A stretch of 64,000 nucleotides of DNA, taken from the NCBI GenBank assembly GCA_949130485.1, contig OX422193.1, positions 1,309,501 to 1,373,500 on the forward strand, read 5' to 3'. How positions within the stretch are numbered: position 1 is the first letter of the stretch; each line of letters begins with the position of its first letter. Below are positions 1 through 13,100 of the stretch, in pieces. Position numbers and translations under genes: made by a program. The DNA is from Agelas oroides. Lineage: Eukaryota > Porifera > Demospongiae > Agelasida > Agelasidae. The notes beneath the pieces were generated by a model, which ran no database searches, had not been told where the DNA came from, and saw only the letters and a list, made by a program, of their open reading frames with translations.

Positions 1-32
1 CCGCCAGTGCTCTGCCACTGAGCCATGACAGC
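1..32 (-). ncRNA. 5' half of a tRNA or tRNA-derived SINE, cut by the window edge
   Basis: Read on the minus strand this is GCTGTCATGGCTCAGTGGCAG followed by AGCACTGGCGG, a good A-box (TGGCTCAGTGG) with D-arm. The rest lies outside the window, so a true tRNA cannot be told from a SINE head. Confidence 0.35.
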
Positions 33-1090
33 TGGACAACCACCAACCTCTATCTGTACTGTATTTTCGCCTCATAACATCTAAATTCCTTTATTTCCAG
101 CGTGATGCTCTTAGCACTTTCAGTTCACGTCCACAATAATACACAAAGGCAGAAGAGTGGCGAAAACTGGAGGCCGAAATGTTCGCAAGGGAGCGTCAAT
201 ACAGCTTGTTATTCAGTACACTTGGAATTGATCAACGCAAAGTTTGTGAAATGTTATACTCAGGTGCTGCCCTCCTGTGTGTCTACCCTCTGCCTACCTG
301 ATCACACATCCGGTTGAGTTATAGCAAGTGTGCGGGTGAAGCGTGAGTAAAATTAGCTGCAAAACAATCGAGTTAGAGGCTTATCGGTTGGATAAGGACC
401 GTGCGTTACCCAAGGAGAAGCTCAAGAGTTTGACTGAAAGGCTACACGGCCCTCTTCAACTGTCAGGTGTGGATAGCATCGTAACACAAAGTTAAGAAGG
501 GCCGACAACCATTGCTGTGTAGCTAGAACTTGCCAGGTAAGTTTGGAGCGTTCATATCTTGTTGACTACAAGGGTAACACTGCATTGTGAGGTCGTAGAT
601 TGTGGAACTGTGAACTGGTGGGAAGGTGTGTTCTATTTTTAGTACACGCGGGAGATTCTGCCTGTTTCAAATTTTTTGGCAGTTACACGCTCTTCCTCCT
701 CCCTCAGCAATAAAAAATGATGTCATCATGCACTCCTGTCACACATGCCGAGACCTCCCAGGCATTCTCCCTCTGTGTTTGCATGCTGTTAGAGATCAAA
801 CACTGGAGGCAGACTGGGAGACTAGGGTTGAATCACCAGTGATAACTTTATTTTCGCCTCTTTCACATGATATCATTAGGAAGAGGAAGGGAGTAGACCT
901 ACATGAAACAGCTGTCTTTGTGTGTTCTGAAGTTCTACGTGTGGGTAAGCACCACACACCACTGTGTGACAACAATCACCCACCCACCAGAAACATGACC
1001 ATCACTGTCATACATCTTGTTACCTAGGCAACATACACTAACAATCACATGCTTACATGTATGTATGTTCACATGTACCATAGGAAAGGA

Positions 1091-1127
1091 AGGAGGGAGG
1101 GAGGGAGGGAGGGAGGGAGGGAGGGAG
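1091..1127. repeat. GGGA microsatellite
   Basis: Uninterrupted run of GGGA units beside the last visible IKK-like exon; intronic. Confidence 0.9.
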
Positions 1128-1136
1128 TGATTGTAC

Positions 1137-1184
1137 CTCGTGTAGCAACAGTTCCCAGACATCTTTCCTCCGCTTCTCATTAAT
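1137..1184 (-). CDS. IKK-like exon: NEKRRKDVWELL tail segment
   Basis: A 48-nt phase-0 exon (ATCATCAG acceptor, GTACAA donor) coding INEKRRKDVWELLLHE. IKKbeta carries LQEKRQKELWNLLK at the corresponding position near its C-terminus, which supports the gene call. No later exon with a LDWSWL-type NEMO-binding motif was seen down to position 1. Confidence 0.6.
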
Positions 1185-4100
1185 CTGATGATGAAGACAA
1201 CAGACAATTTCATGGAGTACAGCTGCAGGTCAACCCCACACCTCACCCCCTCCATTCCCTCCCATCCTCCTCTCCCCCACACACTCCCCCACCACGCCCC
1301 CCCTTGTATATATACCTCCTGTCCCTTTCTCTATTCCCTCCCTCATCCCCCCACCCACTCTCCCTATACTCCACATATCTCCATCTTTTCTGCCAATCCC
1401 TCAGTCTCTCCCTCCCACTCTCCCTATACCCCTCATCCCCCGACCCCTCCCCATAACTCCCACCCTCACATATCCCACCATCTCTCCCTCCCACTCTCCC
1501 TACACCCCTCACCCCCCGACCCCTCCCCATAACTCCCTCCCTCACACATCCCACCATCCCTCCCTCACACTCCCCTCACCCCCTCCCCCTCTTACCTCCG
1601 TCACTTCTCTCTCAGCTGCCAAAATGTTATTTCTTTTGTTGCCTAGCAACAGAAGGTGGCTGTGTAATGCCACAAACTGTTGACCAAAGTTGCGGCCATT
1701 CAGCCACTTTCTGATGATAGTCTCTGCATCCTGTGTTGCCCCTAGCAACACATCCTGCATCCGCCCCACTGTGGAGTAACCTGTGTTCGTGTGTGCACGT
1801 GCATGTACACACACACAATAAGGTACCTGTCCCCCTTTTCCCTTACTCCTCATCCCCCCTCCCCCCACCACTAACTCTCTCCCACCCAACACTTCCACAC
1901 ACCCCTTTCTCCTCTCCTCATGTCCTCCTGCCCCGCCCACACCCTTACCTCATGTCCTCCTGCCCCATCCACACCTAGTCTCGCGAGCCAGCCGTATTTT
2001 TCTTTATTTCCGGTGGGAGGAGCGAGAGGGAGAGAAAAATACGTCTGGACACTCTGGCCAGCTTCCCGTGGACATCCGCACTGATGCATGAGGTTCAAAT
2101 CTGATTGGTCCGTTCTAAATTAAGCACATGACTTCCTGCATGCCAACCCGTATACTACTCGCTTACGATGGCATTCTACGATACTGACTTTGCTTTGGGC
2201 TTTATACTCCACAGGCGCGTGATGGGGACCTCGCGAGTGCAAGAACAGCATCAAGACGACTTGCTTGAATTCTCAAGACGCCGGAAGCCGCGGGTGTGGC
2301 CGCTCTTCCAGTAGGTGAAATTACAGACCGCGTCCACTCTCAAGACGACTCTTTTTTCAACGTGTGCTAGCGGGATCAGGCGTTCTGAATGAGCTCTCTG
2401 TCGCGACAGTTTCCCAGTGTGGGCACAAGCTTCACAAAACAACACATAGCTGGATAAATGTTTTAATTTGCATACTATCCGCGTGACCTGCAGCAATTAT
2501 TACATTCCTTCGTGGCACGGGAAGCTGGCCAGAGTGTCCAGACGTATTTTTCTCTCCCTCTCGCTCCTCCCACCGGAAATAAAGAAAAATACGGCTGGCT
2601 CGCGAGACTAATCCACACCCTTATCCCATGTCTTCCTGCCCCACCCATACCCTTACCTCATGTCCTCCTGTCCCACCCACACCCTTACCTCATGTCCTCC
2701 TGCCCCGCCCACACCCTTACCCCATGTCCTCCTGCCCACCCACACTCTTACCCCATGTCCTCCTGTCCCACCCACACTCTTACCCCATGTCCTCCTGTCC
2801 CACCCACACTCTTACCCCATGTCCTCCTGCCCCACCCACACTCTTACCCCATGTCCTCCTTCCACGCCCACTCTTACCCCATGTCCTCCTGCCCCGCCCA
2901 CACTCTTATCCCATGTCCTCCTGCCCCACCCACACTCTTACCCCATGTCCTCCTGCCCCACCCACACTCTTACCTCGGTTTAGTTTGGTGTCCTGGTAGA
3001 TATCACGTGCCTTGACAACACTGCATGAGAACAAACAGCCAACAAACACTTCGAGTTAACTGTACAAAGAAGGGTGAGTCAATTCTCAACTAACTCTCTG
3101 CATTAATTAAGTCTCTGCGTGGATTTCAGTGCTAGCCCCTACAAAGTGCTGGTTTGTGCAAAGGAGAGAAATGGCCCATTAAGCACTGACTGTAGGCTTT
3201 ATACTGCCAGCCACAACAGCCACCACGTATTGGTCACCTGTGCCTCGTTCCCAGGCTCTCTGCCCACACACGAGAGCCTGGGAACGAGACTATGGTCATC
3301 TGTTCCTAAACCCACGCGTCTCTCCCTGTTCCACCCTTTCTACTGGCATCTCAAAAACACATCGTGAAGCTGAATGTCTACCGACTTCAAAGGAATTTAT
3401 TAAAGGGTTAAAAAATTGTTACTAAGCAATACTACGTGTTGTTGAATGTATTATAAAAAATTATTGGTCACATGTAGTGTGTGGTATATTTCGTGATTCA
3501 ATTTCCTGGTGGTTGTTGTGAGTTGCACCAGCAAGAGAACCTGCTGTCGTGCTGTCTGACTGTTCGCCACAGCTTCTTTTTAAATTGTAATTAATAGCAT
3601 GATTTCCTGAGTGAGGCATGAGGGTGCACTTGTAGAAACAAATGTGGGACGATTTCCTGGGTACAAAGACTCAATCACTCGATCTACACAAACCATAACT
3701 GGGTGCAGCTTACCCTCACACTTAATTTCATCACATGTGCACGATATTAAGATTATATATAACTATTTCATGCTACAATTTCCTGAATGACGCTTGAGTA
3801 CTTACATTCCATCCAAACAAATCACTACATGCTGCAGTATACCGCGGATTGCAGTTTCCTCTGAATGTCACGTGGTCTGTGCGGTCTGTGAGTTTTGCGT
3901 CAACTTGGTTCCGCAAGGAAGGACTCATCTAAACTGTACGACATAGATTACACTGAGATTTGAAACTTAACAACTTTGCGTGAGTCCTTGAAGAACAGTT
4001 TCTGTCAAAACCGACGGAATACACGCAACGTTCAAACAGAACTGAAACCCGTGGTAGCAGCACAGCCAATCGTATCCCAAGGTTTTTCGTGGTACAAGTT

Positions 4101-7100
4101 CCTGGGCACATCTTGAGCATTTGCTCACACGTTAATTTCATTGCTTGTACATACATGTATATAGAGATTACCTACAATTTCCTGGATGAAGCTTGAGTAC
4201 ATATATTTCAATTACATTCCATCAAAACAAATCATTTAATACATACTGCATTATAGCAACACTGCCAATGACATTGAGTTGTGGTATGATTTTCTGAGGG
4301 CTTGCTCTGCACAACAATTTCAACCTTATCCATTTGTGTAATAATAGCCTAGCCTTGTTCCCAGCAGTGTTGTTTTAGTATAGCAAACTTCTTATAGTTT
4401 TTGTTCTAGTTAGTTGTGGCACCTTACTTCCAATTCTGATTTGGTTATGGTTATTACACAACTGTAAGTGATAGTTATAGTTTAGTTTCCAAGTGATAAT
4501 GCACTTTAAGTTATAGTTTTGATTATAGTTGTAGTTACAGTTACAGTTACTCACACAATATACAAGACAATGAGCCATTGCTGCAGCAACTAAGTCATGA
4601 GGTATAATACAAAGACACAGCGCACAATAACTTCTCCATTCTACGTATGCGCAAAATAAGTTATTATCCTAACCTTTGTACTACTGAAGCAGCTTCAGTC
4701 TATATAAGACTAAAACAATACTGCAACTACAACTATATACTAGAACTAAAACACTATTGCAAAAACATGGTAGTTTAGTTGTAGTTACAGGGTAAATCTA
4801 AAAGTTTTAGTTAGCTGTAGTTTAGTTTATGAATCCTGAGATAATATCTAGTTAGTTACAGTTACAGTTAATTAAAAATTTTTGAGGCCTACTAAAACAG
4901 ATTTAGTTATAGTTTTGATTAACTAAAACAACACTGGTTCCCAGGTCCCTGCCATTCATGCTGTGAAATGAATTGTTTTGTGGTGCAATTTCCTCGGTGC
5001 AGCTTGAGTGTGTGCTTGCACAGTGAGTGGTCTCATAATTGTAATAACAACCTAGCGAGCTTTATGTTCCTCCCGCTTTGTTCGTGAGCGAAGAGAGGCT
5101 GAGAGGAACGCTAATAACAACCAGATTCCATGGTACGATTTCCTGGATAAACCTGGGTGTGCATTGGTTACAATTGCTTGCTTCATACTTTTTTAAAATA
5201 GCTCTCAAACATGTTGCGTGGTATGTTTCATGATGCAACGTCCTGATTGGTTGTGAGTTGCACGAGTAGACAACCTGTTGTCACACTGTCTGAGGTCCTG
5301 ATTGGTTGTGAGTTGCACAAGGAGACAACATGTTGTCACACTGTCTGCCACAGCTTCAGCTACCCACAGCTTCCTGTGTTTACAAATAATGCAGGCAGAC
5401 TGGCCACAGAAGAAGGTTGCAAGCAGTGGCAGGACAAAAGTAGCAGCTAAAATAGATACGCATATAAATAACATAATTGGATAGACTGCAGTGAAATTAT
5501 GTAGCCTTTTATTCATTTGTGTATAAAACTTGTTCAGTGGATACAGCCAGGCAAGTTCTAGCCTCGTTCCCAGGCCACTCCCAGATTTTGTCTCACAGCT
5601 ATATGGAGAAAGATTTTTCTCCACGGCTACAAGATAAAATCTGGGAGTGGCATGGGAATGAGACTAGGCAAGTTCTAGATGGACATCTATAGATCTCCCT
5701 TCTTAGCGAAGCATTTGCATGATCGTCACTTCATGTCAGGCATCATGAATCAGCACATTTGGCATGTAGGCTTCAATTCAGTACTGCAAGTGACAAGTAC
5801 TTGTGGGGGGGAGGGGGGGGGGGTTAGAATGAGGTGACTACCTGTTGTCATGCTGTCAGCAACCCACAGCTTCCTGTGTGTACAATAACATAGACAGATT
5901 GGCTACAGAGGTCAAGTAGTGGCACACACAAGGTAGCTACTAAAAATAGCATGTATGTAAAATAACATGGTCATAAAGACTGTCATGGGGTCAGTAGTGA
6001 ATGGGGTTTACAAAATATGTATTGTTTGGGTACAAAACTTTAGTGGATATTTTAAGGCATGTTCTAGCTACAAGATGTCCCTGATTAGCAAAGCACTTGA
6101 GTCTCATTCCTAGGCTAGTTGGCCTCATTCCCAGGCTAGTTGGCCTCATTCCCAGGCTAGCTGTCACATTCCCAGGCTAGTTAGCCTCATTCCCAGGCTA
6201 GTTAGCCTCATTCCCAGGCTAGTTAGCCTCATTCCCAGGCTAGTTAGCCTCATTCCCAGGCCTTCTGGACCAATTTCATACTACAAGAGACAAAAGGATG
6301 AGCACTAGTGAATGAAGCTATGTTGAGTGGTTCTGTGAGAATGTCGACAAAACGTTTCTGTACAATCACCTCACCTGGTAGTGTTTACTGAGCAAGTTGC
6401 ATTGGAACCAACTAGAGCTGCTGGTATTGTACAGTATGTGTTAAAAATGACGCCATTGTTCAGAATGTTTTCCTTACATAGGTTTGCAGTGTAGCTTTGC
6501 CACAAATCAGAGGTTTGTTCAGAGAATTAGAGGCTTCCTCAGAGAGTCAGAAGACCTTTTCCGAAGCAAACGGCTGTACATAGCAAAAGGCTTCTTCCTA
6601 AGCTGCAGAAGGCTGTGTATGTGTACACACACTAATAAACACAAAGTCTCTCTTCAGTCCCTTAGGAAGCCTTCTGAAGCTTTGTTGACATAGTAAGTAA
6701 GGCTGCATTTCTGGTGCAGTAGCGGAAATGGTTTCCAAAGCATGACATTGTAAAGATACATACCACAACTGACAGACAATTGGTCGCTACAGTAGACCAT
6801 ACTAATCAAACCTTGTACCAGTATTTAACAACAAAAACTTGTCTGGACTAGGGAATTGATTAATGAAATATAATGCGAGCAGCTGCAATTTCTATTTAAT
6901 TCAGAGCAAAATAGCCATAAATATCATCGTTTGGGTGCCAAGGTTCAGATTAGTGCAGTCGGATTAGTTAGAGTCCAGTGTATAGCAGTCAGTTTCACAT
7001 ACATGTTACATGTACGTCACAATGATTGTGTAGCCTCGTTCCCAGGCCTCCCCTGTTTTTACCTTCCATTTGCGTTCACAATAATGCACGGGAGCGGAAG

Positions 7101-10100
7101 ACTGTTTTTAATTTTTTCACCAATCTTCCGATTCCGTGTATTATTGTGAACGGAAAAGGAGGATAAAACGGGGGAGACCTGGGAACAAGGCTAATGATTG
7201 TGTACTCTTTAAGACCCGAATTATTTTTACTTGAGACTACTTTTAGCCTCAATGCACCACATTTTCAGTTCTGTCTGAACTCTGACTCGAAAACTGAACC
7301 CAAGTGCACTTTCAGTCACAATAAGCAGACTTGTGACTTTAACCATGCCCACTCATTAGCGAGCATGCAGCATTCTCGGCTAGCAAACACCCACTGAGAC
7401 CCAAACAGCCTTCCCTGCCAGAAATGAACCCACTACAAGGTGAGAATAGCATTTGCTAAACCCATTCACATAGCCAGGGAGAGAATTGGCCCACCCGGTG
7501 CCAACCAAGGACCTCTTTACAGAGAAGCCTAGCAGCCGCTATGTGCACAGCACGCTGTGGGTCAACTAACCCACCTCCCCCTGCCCCACCTTTCTGCTGA
7601 AGCAGAACCCACATGCCAGGGCACAGAGATTAATATCTTTTCTATGCAGTGCACAGAATGATGTAACCAAAAGTGTACGGGGGTTAATTTAAACTTGACT
7701 CTGAAAAAACCCACAAATCATACAACTGTCTCCTTGTATTCTGCAGTGCTACTATAAATACTGCAATCAGTGCTATAATTAACAATTTAGCACATGCTCA
7801 CCATGCTTAGACATGCAGACTCGCGCACGTAAACACAAACACATTCAACAAAACTCCCTCAGTGATTAACAAGGAATATGATACTACAAACAGAGCAATA
7901 ACAGGCTTATTTACTAGCATTCTTCAGTAACAACTCCGATTATAACTTCCGCTTTCTATAATACTACAAGTGCTAGGTCAGCAGAACCATAAAAGAAGCC
8001 ATCAATCCAGGCATTACGGACTTCTGGAGCCTAAAAACAAACTCACTCCCTCACAACTAGCAAGGAGTATGACACCATAACAGAGCAATGCCAGGCTTAG
8101 TACTACCTTTGCATTCTTAATGATTCCTTATTACAACTTCCGCTTTCTATAATACTAAAAGCATTATTCATCTCAATTCCTTATTACAACTTGCGCTTTG
8201 TGCGATGTTAAAAGTGCTATATAGGATCAGAAGAACGATAAATAAAGTAACCAATACCAGAGTCTGAAAAACAAACTCAACACAAAACATGCAATAAACT
8301 CCCTCGCAATTACCGATGGGGTAAACATAGCGGCTTATTACTTAGCACTATTAACAACTCCAATTATGATATCCGCTTTCTAAACACATTTAATTACCAT
8401 AAATGAGGCAGCATGGAGCCTGAAAAACAAACTTTGTAACATTAACTAACATAAACATTCCTTCGTCCATCATTACTAGTATGAAATTGTTGCTATTATG
8501 GTCAATACCACATGTAGAGTTGCGGCCAGCATTTTTTATTCTTAATAACTCCAAATACGGTAACTCCAATATCGTCATGAATTTCACTTTCAAAAAATAT
8601 AAAAAGTGCTAGTAACCAATCGGTACCATGCGTAAATCAAGCAGTATGGAGCCTGAAAACCAAATTCTACAAACTAATACAGAGTCAAGTCACGTGATTA
8701 GAGTCAAGATGCCGGCCAGCTCGGTATCTCAAACTTCCTTGCAACTGGCGTCAGCTGCTGGTGTTGACGGTTCAAACTGGCTGCTTTTTGCCTTGCAAAG
8801 CTCTTCCCCTCGGAAGCCACCTTGCGTCCTAGGCTGTCTTCAACATTTGTACATATATGATAGCTTGTCTTTGTACTTACCTCATGTACCCATATACATG
8901 ATGGTATTTCTGTCCCCTAACTATAGTGCAAAAAATATTCCCCTGCTACCAGTATGGAATTTGGTGCCAGTGTGGTTAATACCACAGTCATAGTCAGCTG
9001 TCTTCAGACTCAATTATGAATTCCGCTTTCTAAAAGTTGTACAAAACCTCAAAATCATGTAACCTTGTATCTTGCTAATTAGTAATTATGTTATCCTAAT
9101 AACAGTAATACCATGGTATTGAAAACTATGTAACACAATACTATTGTACAAAATATTCCCTCGTTACTAGAACAGAAGTTGTTGCCCATTACTGGCATTA
9201 TCCTTCATTCTTAACAACTACCATTATGAATTCCACTTTCTAAAAGTGAAACAAATTAAACCACAAAACCTTCAACAATGTTTTCCTCAATCTTGCTAAT
9301 TAGTAAGAAACATGTTATCCTAATAACAGTAATACCATGGTGTTGTAAAACTATGTAACACAATACTATTGTACAAAATATTCCCTCGTTACCAGAACGG
9401 AAGTTGTAGCCCATTACTGACAGTATTCTTAATTTTGCTCCCATTATGAATTCCACTTTCTAAAAATTTGAAACAAGTACTACACACATAGCCAGTCAGG
9501 CAAGATGACGGCTTTTGACCATGATTTCTGCTAGACAGAGGATGCGGTGGCCCTCACAATCTTCTATTGGTGCTGCACAGGTGGTATTCAGTTGCACACT
9601 TAACTACTGTGTGCTGTTAGGGGCTAATAGAAAATGATGGGCTAATAGAAAATGGTGGGCTAATAGAAAATGGTGGGCAAATAGAAAATGGTGGGTTAAT
9701 AGAAAACGATGGGCTAATAGAAAATGATGGGCTAATAGAAAATGATGGGCTAATAGAAAATGATGGGCTAATAGAAAATGATGGGCTAATAGAAAATGAT
9801 GGGCTAATAGAAAATGATGGGCTAATAGAAAATGATGGGCTAATAGAAAATGATGGGCTAATAGAAAATGGTGGGCTAATAGAAAATGATGGGCTAATAG
9901 AAAATGATGGGCTAATAGAAAATGATGGGCTAATAGAAAATGATGGGCTAATAGAAAATGATGGGCTAATAGAAAATAATGGGCTAATAGAAAATGGTGG
10001 GCTACCAGGGTTTCACACAGAGGGGGGGCACTGGGTTCCCCCCAAAAATTGGGGGAAAATTATGGTGTCATAACTGCCTCAACAGCTACAATAGGGAGTA

Positions 10101-13100
10101 TAATTTACTACATTATAGCTGAAAGAATCTGACGTTTCTTGTCCTGAAATATGTCCAGAATTTCACTGAAATCTAGCGGGTGCACCAACGCGCATGCACC
10201 CTTTGCACGCATCTACATTCTCCCCCCAAGGAAAAAAATACTGTATGAAACCCTGACAACCATTGCTCCGACCCCTGAGCTGACAACCATTGCTCCGACC
10301 CCTGACCATTGCTCCGACCCCTGAGCTGACTACCATTGCTCCGACCCCTGAGCTGACTACCATTGCTCCGACCCCTGAGCTGACTACCATTGCTCCGACC
10401 CCTGAGCTGACAACCATTGCTCCGACCCCTGAGCTGACTACCATTGCTCCGACCCCTGAGCTGACTACCATTGCTCCGACCCCTGAGCTGACTACCATTG
10501 CTCCGACCCCTGAGCTACGACCATCAAGCAACTACCAGCCCTCATAACCCTCCATACTTACTATAGTTTGTAGTAGTCATGAAATCTCTGCTCATTTTCA
10601 GTGTGACAGGTTTGAAGATCCGTTGATAACTGAAGCAGCGTGTCTGCTTCCAGTCTGATGTTAGCAATCTCACTGTGGAGAGAGCGAAGGAACTAAGGGA
10701 GGGAGGGAGGGAGGGAGGGAGGGAGGGAGGGAGGGAGGGAGGGAGGGAGGGAGGGAGGGAGGGAGGGGAGAGACAAAGGAGAGGAGATGAGGAAGAGATA
10801 GAGAGAGGGAGAGAAGGACAGAGGGAGCAAGAGAGAAGAAAATGGAGGATTGAGGGATAATTTGCTGAACATTTAACAACTATACACAAGTCTATGAACA
10901 GGTACAGCATACCCGTGTCTTCTGCTCAAGTTGTTCCTGATTTTTGTCCCACATGATCAGGGTGCGGCTGAGAATGGCTGGGGGGAGGGCTCGATGTTCA
11001 GCATGTATCGCTCTCATCCTCTCACTGTCTCCAGCATGCCTGTATAGGAAGAAGGGAGAAAGGGAGAGGGAGGAAACAGGTGGAAAATGGAAAGGGAGGA
11101 GGAGGGAGGATGAGGAGAAGTAGAGAGTGAAAATCGGAGGAAAAGAGGAAGGGAGAAAAGGAGGGAGGGAGGGAGGGAGGGAGGGAGGGAGGGAGGGAGG
11201 GAGGGAGGGAGGGAGGGAGGGAGGGAGGGAGGGAGGGAGGGGGGGAGGAGGGAGGAGAAGGGAGGAGAGGGAAGGGGATGGAGGAGGAGGAGGAGGAGGA
11301 GGAGGAGTAGGAGGAGTAGGAGGAGGAGGAGGAGGGAGAGGGAGGAGGAGGGAGGGAGGAGGAGGAGGGAGGGAGAAGAGGGCAAGGAGCACAATGGACA
11401 GGGACAGGTCAGGAAGTGGGACACATTATCAGAGGAAGAGGAAGCAGGCTCCTATCTGAGCAAGAGACCATGTGTCCAGGGAGGTAGTCTAGACACGGCC
11501 GTGTTTCCAAACACATCATCATCACCCAATGTACCAGCAGTTAAACAATTACACAATATTAATTGTTGTAATTATTGTGTACAAGTGGATGACAATACTG
11601 TCATATGGTGCTCTGACAGTTGTTTGTGCTCTCATTTCCTGAAGTTTACTATTTCCTGTAGCCTATGGGTTGCAGGCCTATCAGGACTCTTCATCCACAA
11701 TTTGGGCCCCAGGGGATCTTACTCAATACTAACATAGTACTATAATTATTGTACATGTATGTACTGTGTGACTGGTCAGGAAGCAAGGCAGATAACAGTT
11801 GCATTTTCCCAAATGGAGCACCATGTGACGTGACCCAAGAGAATCTCATCTGGAGGACAACAATATTGTTCTAATGTGACGGCTGTAATGCGGTCCTTTT
11901 CCTAATCAAGACTGTTTAGTTTCATCAGCCTACAGATACATTTGGACTGCTGTCCCATTTTAGGTAGGGCACTGGTTAGCCTCGTTCGCAGCCCAGAAGA
12001 GGAGAAGGAGAAAGGGCCTGGTTTCAGCCGTTCACGCATGTGCTTAATTATCTGTAATTTAAGCATGTTAGATCAGTGGGAGGGTGCTAATGATGCCTTC
12101 AAAGTCACATGGTCGATTGCATGATGTTGCTATTTACTGTATCAAACCAGCCTAGCTACATGTAGCTAGCCTGAATAGCTTTATATCTCAGTGCCTTGGC
12201 CAACAGCATTGCGGTGGTGGGGCACTGATGTATACTAGTGTGACAGATCAGCAAGCAAGCAAATAATAGATGTGTTCCTCACTGACAAAGAAGCATGTGA
12301 TCAAAGGGCAAATGCTGTTCTGTCTGGGAAATGCATATTTACATTGTTTACATTATCATTAACTAACGAAGTGTTGGATGTGCTCCCATTTCCTGTAATA
12401 ATCACTTCCTGTTTCCTGTTCTAACGAGCCTATTCTATTTGCTTCTATGGTGAACACACACAATGAATACACGTTCTGAATGTGCTCCAATTTCCTAAAA
12501 ACCACTTCCTATTCAATGAACTCGTTATTAAGAAAATAGGAATACAAGGCCAAGCTAATTTGATTAGCAGTTTCTTATTTATTAAACAATATTTACATTC
12601 TCCAGATGGAGCAGCATGAGCCCCCAAAGGATCAATGCCGTTCTGTCTGGGAACATAACCTATTTGTTGGATGTTACCCCTAGCAACCCACTGCCACATC
12701 CAATACCACCATTCCACTTTGTAGCCTCGTTCCCAGGCCACTCCCAGATTTCATCTCGCAGACAGAAAGCTGGGCGGGGACTGGGAACGAAGCTATCCAC
12801 TTTGTGTTATCCAAGTTCAAAGATTTGGTTGCTAAGCAACATCCAAACCACTACACACACTAGTAGTGATTTCTGTTTGGTAAGTAACAATGCCATAATA
12901 TTTTCCAGAGAAAATTTCCCCAAACGTAGTATGTGATGTAGCCCTAATTTGACTGTTCTGAAGCCCCGCCCACCAATAGTGGTGCACAAAAGAAACTTCA
13001 CATGGACCAGTTAAAATCAGCACGGATGGTGGTGAGAAACTAACTGAGAGAAGCAGGAACCAGAAGCATGGCACTCTAGACCAGCCACAATAATTATACA

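Noticed and set aside
301..484. Open stretch with Lys/Glu-rich reading (LEAYRLDKDRALPKEKLKSL)
   Set aside because: Fifty codons, no clear splice borders, no family recognised. It could be an exon of a neighbouring gene outside the window, but support is too thin.
8628..8993. Possible 5' exon beginning near AGTCAAGATGCCGGCC
   Set aside because: The start context is attractive, but the frame has no family resemblance, no donor at a sensible place, and soon enters degenerate repeats.
10163..10547. Repetitive protein (TIAPTPELT or VVSSGVGAM repeats)
   Set aside because: 27-bp minisatellite open in both directions; no start context or splice borders.
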